Below are positions 11,184 to 24,941 of a stretch of 64,000 nucleotides of DNA, piece after piece (the stretch's first letter is position 1; every line of letters begins with the position of its first letter). The stretch spans positions 374,001 to 438,000 of the forward strand of contig JAQFVV010006710.1 of assembly GCA_028023455.1 (NCBI GenBank), in the 5' to 3' direction. Under the pieces are notes generated by a model. That model made no database searches, was not told the origin of the DNA, and saw only the letters and a list, made by a program, of their open reading frames with translations. The position numbers and the translations under genes were made by a program. This stretch comes from Epiperipatus broadwayi (lineage: Eukaryota > Onychophora > Udeonychophora > Euonychophora > Peripatidae).

Positions 11184-13295
11184 ACTAATTTAGCTTTATG
11201 CTTTTAATGTTTATATATATAGGAGTATTAATTTTAAATGAAAAACAGGGGGGAAAAGTGTACAAATGATGTTTGAAACAGCAGATTATATGATAATAGA
11301 ATTATACACATATAAAGACTAAACAATATAAAAGGGTAACATGGTCTGCTTTTATTAATATAATGTAGAGACATTCTTGGATTTCACTTGGAGAATCAAA
11401 TTACATAACATTTGAACAGTACCTAGATCAGACAAGAATAGCCTGCATACTTTTATGACTATTTTAATAGTATGCTTGAATCATGTATTCACTTTTTATT
11501 AAAATTTTTATGTTTTATTATTACCTATTCACTTATGCTAATATTCCTAAATAATTTCTTTCTATTTTTTGTAAACTTAAATTTATATTTGTAATTTTTA
11601 CTTTATTTTTAGGGTATAATTCAATATATGATGAGCAATATGCCATTAAATTCACAATGCTTAAAAATGATTGGCCACATATAGTTTAATTAAAGATTAA
11701 GCCATTTCACATGAAAAAGACCTTAATGGAAGATACCAATATCTCTTATTCATGAATGATCGCAGAGACTCAATATTTTAGTTAAATGAAAGGAATTCTC
11801 TAGAATCTTCAAATAATATGCAGCTGTGATGTATACATAGTTGTAATGAGTAAGTGATGAAACACTATCATGACTGGCTACCAAAATCATGATAGTTCCA
11901 TTTCCAGGTTTCATAGTTGAAAGAATGCAATGAAATTTGAGGAAACTTGTTTTGACAATTACCAGAACAAAAAATATTTTATTAAGTAATGATCTGTCAT
12001 CAACTTCTACAAAACAAATAATTTTAATATGCCCGCATGGGTCTAAATATTCTACTTGTGAAGCATTTTAGCATTTGTAAACAAGCAGTATGTAGAACAA
12101 GTACAGTAATTTTTGCTTATTGGGCATGTTAATTATATATGGGATTATTTTGTGATGTAATTCTGAGTTGAAATGCCTGAATGGACTTTGTTTAAGGGAT
12201 AGTGGTAACAAGTAATGGAAAATCATTGCCAATGATGATCAATATAGCATAAATTCTAGAGCATTAACTCTAGCATGAAAAGTTTAACATAACATAAATG
12301 AACTTGTATTTTTGGCTACAATCCTTCTAGTTGTTCAGTGATCTTTCTTAATAAGCTTTGATTTCTGATTCCAGATAGTTTTAAAAAGTTGTAATCTTCC
12401 ATTTTTAGTGAATACAGAGATCCTTACGATTATCAATCTTAAAATAATAAATAGTTCAGCACTTTAGGACACTAGTATTCCAGTTAATTGGTTACCAAAA
12501 CAATTTAAAATTTCTTGTTAAATACATTTTACTATCTACTTTAGGATTCTAATATAGAAAAAAAAGTTATACTGTTACATTTTCATCCCTAAGTTCACAT
12601 GTTGTTTAAAACAAAGTGCTCCCATTATTTTGTTGATTGAATGTCGGGAGATATCTAATTTAAAATCAAATTAGCCAATCAGCAATATTTTTTCTTAATT
12701 TTGACTAGTAATATCCAAACTTTTTGTACATAAATGCAATAGGAGTATTTAGGCTCAATAATTAATATAATGTTTATTATTACCAATCTAAAAATGTTTT
12801 TCACAAAATCATTCCTTGCTTCAGCACTAATTTAAATTCAAGATTTGAAAATAAATTTTTTTTAAATTGTTAAAAGATAAATTTTATGCTTACAATTTTT
12901 CTTTCAGAAAAAGGCCCATATTTAATCCAGATAATGATTCAATTATTGATTATTAAAAAGTATTCAAATATTATTAAGTCAAAGAATAAAACAAAAAAGA
13001 AAAGTTCTTAAGATCTGTCTATGACTCTATAAAAAAAATTTATAGCATGGTCATAAATTCAGATTCTAATAATAAAACAAAATTTCTTATTCCTGAATTA
13101 ATCTTTTTAAATATCATTGAAAATAAATCTCTCCCCCCCCCCTCCTTTTTTTTAAAAAAAAAAATTAAATATAATCAAGAATGATGCTTAGCACAGTTCA
13201 TCACTTATGTTCAGAAGTTGAGAGTATTTTTTCCAACCACAACTATAGGCTTTCAGTTGTGAAGCATTAAAAATATATAAATCCACAAATAAGAT
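11184..13295. other. AT-rich sequence, no gene recognised
   Basis: No gene supported. A patch at about 11690-12140 reads in places like decayed coding sequence but matches no family I can name. Confidence 0.45.
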
Positions 13296-13540
13296 ATTTT
13301 ATATGTGATAATATGTTGGACTATTTCCAACATTTATCAGTAAATGTTGAATGTATAGAAAATTTTAAACTTTTCAAATACAAACAATTTGTGTGTTATT
13401 ACTAACAAATTGTTTGTATTTGAAAAGTTAAATAAAGTTTAAAATTTTCTTTATATTCAACATTTATTGATAGAAGATGAAAATAGTCCAACATATCATC
13501 ACATCTAATATACCATTATCACAAACCTTCAGGCAAATGC
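13296..13540. mobile_element. Foldback related to the PLE1 terminal repeat
   Basis: Arms 13300-13400 and 13407-13510 are near-perfect mirrors. The outer parts contain TTGGACTATTTCCA and its complement, and the right flank continues AATACCATTATCACAAACC then TTCAGG. This is the same order of words as the end of the PLE at 25.9 kb and the small element at 51.6 kb. It therefore looks like a miniature, coding-free PLE derivative with its one-sided extension on the right. A target duplication is not clear. Confidence 0.55.
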
Positions 13541-15039
13541 TAAGAACTTTTATAATCTTATACAGAGAACAGTTTTAAAGTATAAACTAAAATGATAATG
13601 TTCTAAGAATAAATGTTGAAATTTTAGAACATATATAATTTTAAATATATAAAAATTCATAGACAATGAGTAAAGGTGATTTATGAATATGTAAAGAAAA
13701 ATAAACCATAGTTTCATTACCCATAAGAATGTTATATCTTTTATTAGTGAGTAAGGCAGCATCATATATCAGTGATATTTTCTGTTATTATAGTTTGCAC
13801 CCACATATTCATTTTATCAACCTATATTATTAGCAGATCTTAATCCTCCAGTTAATTACAAAATGAAATCCATTTAGTGATAAATACAATTTGGCTAATT
13901 GGCTGTTTAGGTTTTGGACATGGCAGATAAGTGATACAATCACACGAGGCTTTATTTTAAAAATCTTAATTTATTTTTTTATACAGACAGTATTTTACTA
14001 AAAATTTTGAAATTGGAAAATGTTGAATTCATCAAACTATAATTTTTTTTCATCCAAAGAGTTATTAAAATCTATGTAAATGATGAAAAAATATTTTCTC
14101 ATTTTATGATAATATAAACAATCAATGAATTAAATAAATTATTATTATTATTATTATTTTGCTGATGCAGGAGTCTTTGTTATATTAGAATCTTTTTTAA
14201 TTCCAATATATAGCCTTGCTTAGTTTAGAGAGATATTAGTGTGTCAGATTATAGAGTGTAAGTTCTTCTGATCAAATCCAATACTGATGTTTCCTGTATA
14301 TACTCTCAAGCCATTTTCTTATTATTATTATCATTTTTATTTATTCCATGATATATAAAAATTATATTGAAGAGAAGTTTAAACAGATAGACAAATAGGA
14401 GAAAATTTTTTTTTTTTAAAAAAGCTATCAATCTTCTCTGTGAACAGATGTTAATATATTTCAGCAATAATATAATATGACTACATGAAAATAATTTATT
14501 ATTATTAATATTCAATTATGGCTAGACACATTTTTACATCTCATGCTAAAAATAATAATAAGATTATTTAAGAAAGAATGAATATCAGTAATCTAGTATT
14601 TCTAATTGAAAAATGAGGCACAATGACTGAATTTTGTTCATATAAGACAAGTTAATTTTAATTTATATCTCCTTTTTATGTAAAATTATATTAATATTTT
14701 TTTAGATTTCAATACAAAGTTTTAAATGATAATAATAATTGAATTATATATATATATACTTTATATAAAATGTGGTAAAGGTTAAATCTAGAAAATCAAA
14801 TGATGCACACAATAATTAAAAGAAAAAACTTTTTCCATCATTATGATGAATAAATAGCATACAAATTTTTTTTTTTTACATAAATGAGTGCTGTAAAATA
14901 AATATATTTTATTTATTGTTCAAAAAGTTAAAGGGATATTTTAAAATTTATTGTTCAAAAAGTTAAAGGGATATTTTAACTCCAAAGCAGCAGATAATTC
15001 AAATATTCAGACCTGGAAAGAATTTCTCTTTTTTCCAAC
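13541..15039. other. AT-rich sequence with short tandem duplications
   Basis: No gene recognised. An (ATT)n run lies at about 14140-14158. A direct tandem duplication of about 41 bp, containing GTTCAAAAAGTTAAAGGG, lies at about 14917-14980. Confidence 0.45.
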
Positions 15040-15052
15040 AACTTTTCTTTTA

Positions 15053-15222
15053 AACCACTAAACATCACATGATCACCATTTCTTATTGTTGCTCAAGTTG
15101 TTAAAACAGGCAAAACTCTCCATACAGTAGTGCCACTCAGTGCAAGCCAGAGTCTTCTTGCATCTGTTGATTACTCTGGCTTACACTGAGTGGCACTATT
15201 GTATGGAGAGTTTTGCCTGTTT
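15053..15222. mobile_element. 170-bp foldback of the HHR-element family, lacking the ribozyme
   Basis: It starts AACCACTAAACATCACATG and ends GCCTGTTT, as does the HHR-bearing insertion at 42901-43114. Its centre is an inverted repeat (ACAGGCAAAACTCTCC at about 15107 mirrored by GGAGAGTTTTGCCTGT at about 15206) flanking a CCAGAG/CTCTGG core. The hammerhead region between the two modules is missing. Flanking 13-mers at 15040-15052 and 15223-15235 match at about 10 positions, a weak possible target duplication. Confidence 0.65.
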
Positions 15223-18200
15223 AACTGTTTTTATTATTATTTCCCTCTGAAATCAATTCGAAAAACTGTCATCTTTTCACCTAGTCACTCTTTTTACGAT
15301 TAACTACTCAGAGAATAATATAATGTATATATTATTTAGCATAACAGATCTAGCAATCAATAAATAGAATACTATTATCATGCTGATAACAAATATACAT
15401 ATACTCACACACACACGAATATAAATAATCGATGAAAGAGATAAATACCTCTAAATAACAATAAATCAAATTGTTTATAATACCAGCAAAACTCCACGAA
15501 CTGTGAAACAATTCAGACAACAAAAAGTAATATTTGTATTCTATAATGTACAAAATTAAAACGATTTATAATCCCATAATTTTTTTTAAAAAAAAGAAAT
15601 AACTATTAAAAAATGTAGAGAATACTCAGAATAATAATTTCCAAGGAAATACAAATCTTTTTTTAAAATCTACAAAAAGTTTGAGGTATTTAATCAGATT
15701 AAGTATAATATTTATTTTACAAATAGATAGTTATACAAAAACTACTGATCTGAAAGTCTAAACAATTTGCATGTATACATATAAATATATACATTCTTAA
15801 ATAGGCATGCATAATAAAATGACAGTTGTTAAATAAAAATAAAGTTTCTTACATTTTGGAATATTCAGCTTTCATTTTTGATAGAGGAAACATAACCACA
15901 TAAACAGGAACTGTCAACTAAGTTTCCGCATTGTTATATATGAATATTCTTCATTATCATCAAAATTTTAAATTTCCTTTTAGTTCAAGATTCAGATCTA
16001 TATGTATTCATGTACATAAAATGTTTATATATATGCATACACGTATAACCAGCCACTTTTAACACAATTTCCTGTTAGGCATAAAAGTCAAGCATTAAGA
16101 ATAATACCTGATTATTTTTCATTTGGAATATAATATAATGTATTAACACACTGTTAGAATAACTGAATTCCATAAGAGTAAACAAATTCATAATTGATAA
16201 TACTTCCTCAATAATATCAATCTCAGAATTTTGCAATTTCTATATATTTTCAAAAAAAAAAAAAATTGTATGCTTGTTTATTAAGATTTCTGTGTGAAGA
16301 GTTTAATAACTATGGCAAGAGAGTACAATGAAATATCTGGCCACTGATGATAGTTTTGTTCTTAGCACCTTGACATTTAAAACAAACTTTTTGCCTTGCA
16401 TAATTAGACTAGTGATAAAAGTAGCTCACTTGAAAAGTAAAGATTTCTGGATCAATTTATAATTGAAGAAAGTGAAAACAACAAAACAAAATCTTAATGT
16501 AGCTACTTGAATGTAGTAGTTGTACTTCATCACTTTCTGTGCTTAAATATCATTTGAGCTTAGAAATACCTGACTTACAATAATAATAAAAATTCCCATT
16601 ACAGCCTTATATACTCCACATGCATGCTAAGAATACAGATGTATAATATGTTAAATTTAGCAACTGAAAAATAATTTGTTTTTAGCAAAAAAATTATAAC
16701 ACAAACGGGCTTACATATACACAAGGCAAAAATGTAATAGTGCAGAAAATAAACACAAAACCTATACCACAGATTAAGTTCATACATCCATTTAAAAAAA
16801 AAACATTTTTTTTTTTTTTGCAATCACACAATTTAACATCTTTTCTGTTTATTTTAGTAATTAACCAAGAGGCTTTTTCCATAAAATCTAAAATGTATTG
16901 AACATATATGTATGAGTAACATATGAAGTCGTAATTAAACGTAAATAGCTGAATTACCTATTATGATGATTAATAATGTATATCCTATCAACAAAGATTC
17001 TAAACAATTGAAATCACTTAATATAGTCTTGTATTAAAGGTAAAAATTTCCTTTTTTCAAATAAAACAAAAGAAACACCAGTAAGTAATAAATAAAAAAC
17101 AAAACAAAACACAGAAAAGAAATAACGGCTATTGGTAAAATAAATCTCAATAAAATGAAATTAGGAATTTTTATTCAATTGATAATTTGTTATTCCTATG
17201 CATGAGTGAAATGAAGAGGGTTTTTCATTGGCAAAACTTAAAATGATTTTATAGAAAACTTTCTCCATCAATGAAAATGTGACATTTGTGAATTAAAAAA
17301 TGATAAAAGTTTCATAAAGAATAGAGATACTGTCTGGCTAAAAATAAAAAATTTATAATTTATACTTAAATAATAGACTTAAATAGTCCACTTTAAATAA
17401 AAAATCCAGCAAAGATAAAAATCTACCTTATTTTATGCTTCATCTAAGAAAAGTCTATAAAAGTCAATAACAAATCAATATTGAATAATTTCTCATAAAA
17501 CTTTTTCCAGGCACTTCAAAAATTTATAGTTGATTGAATTTCTGGACATAGGTATGACAGGATAGCATTAATCACTCGCAAATGAATATAGCCATTCCAA
17601 CTCAAAAACAAAAAAACTATCCCCCCCCCAAAAAAAAAAACCCATTAAAAATGAATTTTGCATTAGTTAAAAAAACAGTGTGAGTCATAAATATATTCAC
17701 ATATAGAACACAATTTCTCTGCAATAAATTTTCCTTTTTAAAAGATTTCAATAAAATGTCTAATCATATTTTATTTTAATAATCTTCCCAATAATAGTAA
17801 TCAAAAATGCACTTTTTAAGAATGTCTTTAAGACAATAATTTTAAAATACTTTCCCATAAAAACAGTGCTCAAGTTCATTGTAAAATGTTTTAAGAAATC
17901 TTGTACTGTTCATTTATATCCAAATCCAACAAAGATGTGATTTTGCAATAGTGGATTCTATAATATTTTTTCTTTGATTCTAATATTAGAATATACACAT
18001 TAATAAAATGAGTACAATTACCATTGCATAAGCCAAGTTCAATATCATTAGCTTTCATTTGGTACACTGAGAATCCCAAGAAAGAAATATGAGACATTGG
18101 TAGTACTACAGTGATGACTTTTCCATTATCAAAAATGTTATTTTTAATCTTTCTACAAGCTTTACTTGAATTCAGTGAAGTTGCACTTTTAATTTTATAT

Positions 18201-19114
18201 TGAAATCTATAATTTCAATAGCCATGCTTTGTTTGCCATTTTATTTGTTCAATACTTTAAATTTCAGCTTTTGTCAATTGAAGGAGTTATAACTAAAAAA
18301 AAAAAAAAAAACTTTTCTAAGGGGATTTGTTGAATAGTACTGAACAGTTTTCGATTAAGTTTTGCTTTAATTTAAATACACTTTTTGTTTTAATTTCAAT
18401 ATATTTAGAGTCTATTAATGATTTATTAATAAAATAAAGTTTATAACTATATTGTTTTTTCTATTAAAAGAAAATCACACAAATATATTTTATGTTTATG
18501 TGATGTTTTGCTTTAAAAAATATCACATTTTATTCTTGCAAAATACTCTAATAAATTACTGATTGAAGGATTACATACAACACACAAAAAAGAATGCATA
18601 TAAGAATGACTTGTACTATGTAATACATAAGCAGAAAGGTTTAATATATTTAATCAAAAAGCATTGAGGCTAAATAGCGTACAAGTTTTTATTGAGAGGT
18701 TCTTACCTAGCCAAGATAGGAAATAATATATAAGCAGCCATTCTGCAAACAGCTTTTCATTGCCTTTTAATGACCTAATTATAAATTTAAATTTCAGGGT
18801 CACTATATATAGACACTGATTATGAAGGACAAAACAGAAAAAATAATACTATGTGCATAACTGTAACAACCTTTCACTAATTTGTGCTTTAATAGTAAAA
18901 AAATAATGAATAGTTATAATAAAAATATTTTTTAGGATTATGAAATAAATTTTTATTATGATTTTGTAGCATTACAGTATTTTACACTAGTAAACTTTTT
19001 AATTATCATTTATTTAAACCCAATTCTTTGAATATTTCATTTTGTATAAAAATTATTGATAAATTAGATGAGAAAATATTATTTTCTTCAATTTTTTAAA
19101 AAATCACTTGCTCC
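15223..19114. other. AT-rich sequence, no gene recognised
   Basis: No coding motif or RNA gene recognised. It contains poly(A), poly(C) and TA runs (for example around 17617-17645). All open frames are short and lack family motifs. Confidence 0.5.
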
Positions 19115-19230
19115 CATCATCATCAATTATTTTCAATCACTATTGATTTGCTGCAAGATGAAGGTCTTTCCAAGTTTAGTTAAAATTATCCTATCTATAC
19201 CATCTTTTTTTATAATCTCTCTTCCTTTTA
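19115..19230 (-). mobile_element. RTE 3'-end relic
   Basis: Starting with CATCATCATCAA, the segment aligns with the minus-strand RTE end at 57845. It shares GATGAAGGTCT and CCAAGTTTA in the same spacing. It is a very short, old, 5'-truncated RTE copy, or a non-autonomous element borrowing the RTE tail. Confidence 0.6.
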
Positions 19231-22200
19231 GTAAATAATAAAAACAAAATGATTGGTAAAAAAACTGCTTAAGTTTTTATCCCATCAATTAGAAATGTTA
19301 ATTGAGAATCTAAAATAATAACAGATTTACTCTTATGCATGGTGATAAAGTTCCTAAAAATATATCAACTATATATAGAAAATAGATCTTTAGAGGATTT
19401 GTCCTCTAAAAATAAATAATTAGTAGTCATAAAAAAGGTACAATTCTTTTTCTACAAAGTTCAAATCCAATAACTAACCAATATTTTGTTGAAGGGCAAA
19501 AATAATATAAATTAAAATAATTGTTAAATATATTAAGTAATTGTTAAATATATTCTTAAGAATAATTTTATTTTATATTTTCCCACAACACCTTATAAAC
19601 ACATCCAATCAAAAATATCTTTCCTATTTTCTAAATGAATACTATTTCAAATATTTCATACAATTGCATTTTATATAATTATATATTTAAATTTTATTAC
19701 TTAAAACTCAATTCATTACTCTTCTTTAACTAGTGCTTTTGTGTGTTGAACAGACTGAACATATGCTTCTGCTGGCTCTAACTATAACTCTGTATAAGTG
19801 TACATTGAATTTATCATACATAGATATTCTTTGTATAAATAAAAACCATAATAAGACAAAAACATACATTTCAAATATGAAAATATTACAAAATTCCACT
19901 ATATTATATAAATATTTAAATTTAATGTATTCAGAAACATAAATGTCAGTTTGTGAAGTTATATTTAAGATCTATGAGTTTTAACTATCTCAAAGGATTT
20001 TAAATAGAAGGAAGGAGAAGTAGTAGTTTAAACTAGCACATTTTTTTAAGAATTAAAAAATTAATGAATAAAAAAATTATTTCTTTACCTATCACAACTG
20101 CCATTTTATCACTGGTATTTCAAAGAATTAACAGGGATTTTATTTAATATTGTAAATACATATAGTAAAAATTTAATTACTACTGTATTTGCATCTTTCA
20201 GAATATTTATCACTCAATATTTTTTTCACTATAGCAGGCTTTTTCTTCAACGTTGCTAAAAGTCCACAGAGTGAATAACATCATTTTTCTAAATAATTAT
20301 CTTTTTTATAAATTTAAAAAATTCAAAGAAATTAAAAACTCCCTAAAATTGGCTCCATGCCAATTAATTCTTTTTATTTCAATTTCATCCTCTTGTTTTT
20401 GCATCATAAAATTATTCAGAAAAAAGGTTTACTGTCAAAAAAAAAAAAAAACCATTACAAAAATTTAATCTTCAAATTTATTAAATGTTATGCCTCTATC
20501 TCTTTTTTTATTGTTGAGAAAAACATTTCATTTACAAAAATTCATAACTATCTACATTCTTTCCGCTATATAAATTACCATCTGGTGAGCAGAGAATGTG
20601 TTTAAGACAGGAACTATCCACCTGATATGTCAATATTGTTTAAACTAGGGTTAAACGTTTATTTTAATGTAAATATGTGTATCACTAATTTCAAAAAAAA
20701 TAAATCATTATTTTTACAGAGATTTATCAACATATGTGGTCATTTACTAACTTTTAATGACAGGATTGAGAGAGAAAGAAAGAGGGGGAAAAAGCTTGTT
20801 TTCTCTCCTTACATCTATTTCTGTTGATTGCTTAGTTAAGATTTTATCTCTCTGTGTAAGTAAGTATATGACTAAAGTCACTAGCATAAACTTTAAACAC
20901 AGATTCATGTTTATGGCTTATCCCTCTTATTAAATGACAAAAATTTAGTCTGAGTTTAACAATTAATCAGATGGTGGTGGTGTTTTATTCATTCAACTGT
21001 AATAGACTATTAGCAACTATGGGCTAGCTCTTTTCAGGCATTCTAACCATTTAGAACTTATTATATATATAAAGATACACACACAATTTGAGATTTTTTT
21101 TAAAAAAAAATTATGGCATAAACAAATGTTTGGAAATTGAAACTTGTCAATTTCATAGATGTTTTAAATTAGTTTCCTTGACCTGAGGCTTTGAAACTTT
21201 TGAAGTAATTTTCAATAAATTTCTTTTCTAAATGCTAATAGTTTTTTATGTCATATTTTGAACATGTGTAAAGTAGTGGCTTCTCAAAGAATTTAAATTT
21301 TATGAAGTAAAAATATTCAAATGGGTTCAAACTAGCTAGAATGACAGATGTGAAGCTTCATTACAAAATTTAAAAGAAAAATTCACTAATATTATTTATG
21401 GATTTTAAAAACAATACAAGGCACTTCCTGTTTAATGTATTAAACTGACTACATATTCATAGAATTTCTTGAGATATTGAAATTAATTGAATGTCTTATC
21501 CAGTGCTTTAAAATACAGAATCAATCTTTTTCAATAACATCTTGTACAAATAACAAACCATATATTACATCTCCAAATAGCTAAATTAAATTGTATATTA
21601 TATAAAAGTTGCAATAAACCAAATATATTAAACAGGGTGAATCCTGGAAAATGAAATCGATGTTCCCACTTCACTATATGTTGAATTTCTGTTTATATAA
21701 AAAAGACATCAAAATATAAAATCATACAATAAAAATGTCACCAGCACTATTATTGGAGATAATAGTAATACCAATATTAACAGGTGAAATGTCTAACTAA
21801 AAATTATTTAATTCACTATAAATCCGATGCAATTGCACTATAGCAGATTCTTCATTTCTGCAATAATACACATCTTAATCTCTGATTTTACACTGATAAT
21901 TGATTATCTGCATATTAAACATGATAATATGTAGCAAACAATCTCTCTTAAAAATAGATTAGATGATAAAGATAATTTTTATAAAATTATTTAGTCTCCC
22001 AAAACAATGTAGCCTCACCCTCTTCTTTCAACTCTCCCTACATTTTCTATATTGATAAATTTCAATTTTCATAATAAATTTCAGCCTTTAAAATATATGC
22101 ATTTAAACAACATGCAAATACTTTATCATTTCCTGAAATCATGATTCACAAATGTGTCAAGACTAGATTCTCCCAGACTCTCTAGCTCTTATTCTATTAT

Positions 22201-24077
22201 TAGGATGTTAAATACTAGCTTTCTTCTCAGATCAAGTTATTAAAGCAGGGAAATGAAGTTTTTCTCTTTTTTCCCACAGATTATAAATTCAAAAATAAAA
22301 TGTATTATTATAAAATTGGGGAAAATGCTCCATTCCAATGAAATGACAAATTACAGCACCATTAAACAAAAATCCTACCTTGGAAATTGAATTATCTGCA
22401 ATTAAAATAAATAAAGAAAATAATGCATTCTATCTCCCATACACCAATCTCACAACAAATATATACATATGATACCATTATCTTCAACAATGTGAAGATG
22501 ATTTGTAATTGTTATTCATAGCCTTAAAACAATAAAAAGATAAACTTAAAGAATTTTGGAATTCTTTTAAAAAATATTTCTAGTTTATATTTAGTATATA
22601 TATTGTCAATAGTATAACCTACTTTCCCATTTTATTGTATAGCTGACTGGTGTAAGTAATCAGTAGACATAAAATAACAGTGTTAACAAATTCACAGAGT
22701 TGTTTTTAACTGTTGATCTTTATTAATCTTTAATTCTTTTATACCATTTAAAAGAATGACTTGAAAGTTTAAACATCCTCAAAAATCAATGGACATCACA
22801 TAACAATGCCAAAAAAATTCAATTTCTCTTTCTTATATATGCTATCTTTTAGTGATATGGTCAAAAGTGAGATTATTGAAATGATATAATTACTAACTTC
22901 ATGTCAGATTTATATACCTATGCAAGAAAATTGGCTTTCAAATCATTAGTTTATGGCTTTAATTTTTGAATATATGTAATCCAATGTATGGCAATGATAT
23001 AGATTAACAGCAAAACAAGTTGGGGATTTGTCTGGCACTACCATCTAATATCAATTAATATTGGAATGACCAGTTTTACTGATGTTTCAAGTAAATCAAC
23101 ATGGCAGCTCCTGTTACCAATTTATCAAAGCAAAGTTAAATAACATTTAAGTGTGCTAGTTCTGATCTTTATGGAGGGAGTAAGTTTGATAGGAAGTATT
23201 ATTTAGGCTGAATTCCAAATCAGGCGCTGATGCAAACAATGCCTCTTTTAAAGTGGTCAAGCATTAATTTTTACACGGCAGAGATAATTTTTATTTTGAA
23301 ACAATTATGAATTAAAAATCTATAATCAAATATAAAATAATTAACTAGGACTATTATTATGTTGTCATTGGAATGGCCATAGATTGTTAATTCATAACAA
23401 TTTTATAGCTAAGTAGAAATTACCTCTGTCATGTGAAATTTAATATTTGATAACTAGAAAGTTTACATATGTGTTGAATTGGAGTTCAGTCTTTTATAAC
23501 ATTTATCAGACTCTTTATAATGATCACAGCTAGCAATGACATTTTCGTAAAAAAAAAGAGCTGGCATATTGACATTAAAAGCATTTGTAAAAGTGTTTAT
23601 TTCAATGTTTACATTTTATATATGTTTATTTATTTTTATTTTAAGAGCAGTTTGAACTTGCTTATTACAGAAAAAAAAGAAGGTGCAGCTTAACTAATGA
23701 GGATCATTTTTAAATGATATTACATGAAAAAAAAAAAGACAGAAAAGTTAATATGTGTTTTATTAATCTTGAAAATGCTATTGATAATAAAACCTGGATT
23801 GCTTTATTAGATATTCTAAAAAAACCGGTTTAGATTAGAAACAGAAATGACTAGAATTTAATCTACAAGCACTGGAATTTCTTGCACTCACATATTTGAT
23901 ATATTCTTCAGATAATTGCATAATTGACTATTACTAATTTATTAGCTAAAGATTAGTGTATCATTTATAATGTATTGATTAAAGATTAACATATTTATAT
24001 CATTAATTGATTCCATCTTTTCACTTAACACACTTTAAATATACAAATAAAGATAGCTGAAAAAGATAAATAATTTC
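19231..24077. other. AT-rich sequence, no gene recognised
   Basis: No gene or repeat family recognised on either strand. Open frames at 20253-20827 are A/T-driven and carry no motif. Confidence 0.5.
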
Positions 24078-24212
24078 AAAGATGCCTTTAAACAATTCAA
24101 ACCAAAACAACACTCTCCATATATTAGTGCCATCTTGTGCTAACAAGAGCAATCAATGGATGCCAGAAGGCTTGTGCATAAAATCCCTATCTAGTGCCTA
24201 CTCATCCAATAT

Positions 24213-24254
24213 CCCCAGACTAGTTTCTGGCTTGTGGCTTTCATCAGTGAGGAG
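24213..24254 (-). ncRNA. Hammerhead ribozyme (type I, minimal stem III)
   Basis: Read on the minus strand: stem I CCTCA, core CTGATGA, stem II built on GCC/GGC, then GAAA, stem III ACTAGT (self-complementary), cleavage base C, and TGGGG closing stem I. Compared with the plus-strand copy, the stem II flank has an extra or changed base. The minimal stem III suggests activity mainly as a dimer. Confidence 0.7.
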
Positions 24255-24736
24255 CCTTGGATCTGAGAGCACTGCACCTAGATCTTAGGATCTAATGCAA
24301 CCCTCCAGCACCCACCTTTTAACTCTATTTAACTACAAAACTATGAGAATGAAATTGAAAACACTATTAGTATTTTCAATCTTATATAGTCGTATGGGTC
24401 TGAACTCAATTCAGTACCCATACATTTTGGTGTCTTTGGCTCTTTAACAACCATAGCCACCACTATCCTATTAGGCAGGATTGGTGTTAAACCACTAAAC
24501 ATCACATGATCACTATCTCATACTAGCACAATAATTGTTATTAAACAATTCAAACCAAAACAACACTCTCCATATAGTAGTGCCATCTATATAAGCTATT
24601 GAGCTTGGATTGAAAATACTAATAGTGTTTTCAATTTCATTCTCATAGTTTTGTAGTTAAATAGAGTTAAAAGGTGGGTGCTGGAGGGTTGCATTAGATC
24701 CTAAGATCTAGGTGCAGTGCTCTCAGAGCCAAGGCT

Positions 24737-24776
24737 CCTCACTGATGAAGGCCACAAGCCAGAAACTAGTCTGGGG
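24737..24776 (+). ncRNA. Hammerhead ribozyme (type I, minimal stem III)
   Basis: Stem I CCTCA (24737-24741) pairs with TGGGG (24772-24776). The core CTGATGA is at 24742-24748, stem II is GGC/GCC with a CACAA loop, GAAA is present, stem III is the palindrome ACTAGT, and the predicted cleavage follows C24771. All conserved core bases are present. An A:A mismatch sits at the base of stem II where a G:C pair is normal, which may weaken activity. Confidence 0.78.
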
Positions 24777-24941
24777 ATATTGGATGAGTAGGCACTAGAT
24801 AGGGATTTTATGCACAAGCCTTCTGGCATCCATTGATTAGCACAAGATGGCACTACTATATGGAGAGTGTTGTTTTGGTTTGAATTGTTTAATAACAATT
24901 ATTGTGCTAGTATGAGATAGTGATCATGTAAAGATGCCTTT

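Larger units (their letters stand above)
24090..24929. mobile_element. 840-bp composite foldback retrozyme-like element with two hammerheads
   Basis: Flanked by a perfect 12-bp target duplication AAAGATGCCTTT (24078-24089 and 24930-24941). The left part is 1.1 copies of a unit of about 453 bp: ACAATTCAAACCAAAACAAC at about 24092 recurs at about 24545. The right part (about 24620-24929) is the reverse complement of about 24092-24361. Each arm carries a hammerhead, on opposite strands. Internal text GTATGGGTCTGAACTCAATT resembles the retrozyme repeat at 30.9 kb, and AAACCACTAAACATCACATG links it to the insertions at 42.9 and 15.05 kb. It is coding-free, so presumably mobilised in trans. Short frames at 24082-24288 and 24701-24898 are shadows of the repeat. 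Confidence 0.85.

Noticed and set aside
11640-12270. Possible decayed coding region on either strand
   Set aside because: Short words such as DLNGRYQYLLFMNDR can be read, but no consistent motif order or named family emerges.
24082-24898. Two mirrored open frames (68 and 65 residues)
   Set aside because: They are the same non-coding foldback read on opposite strands; the similarity is explained by the inverted repeat around the hammerhead.
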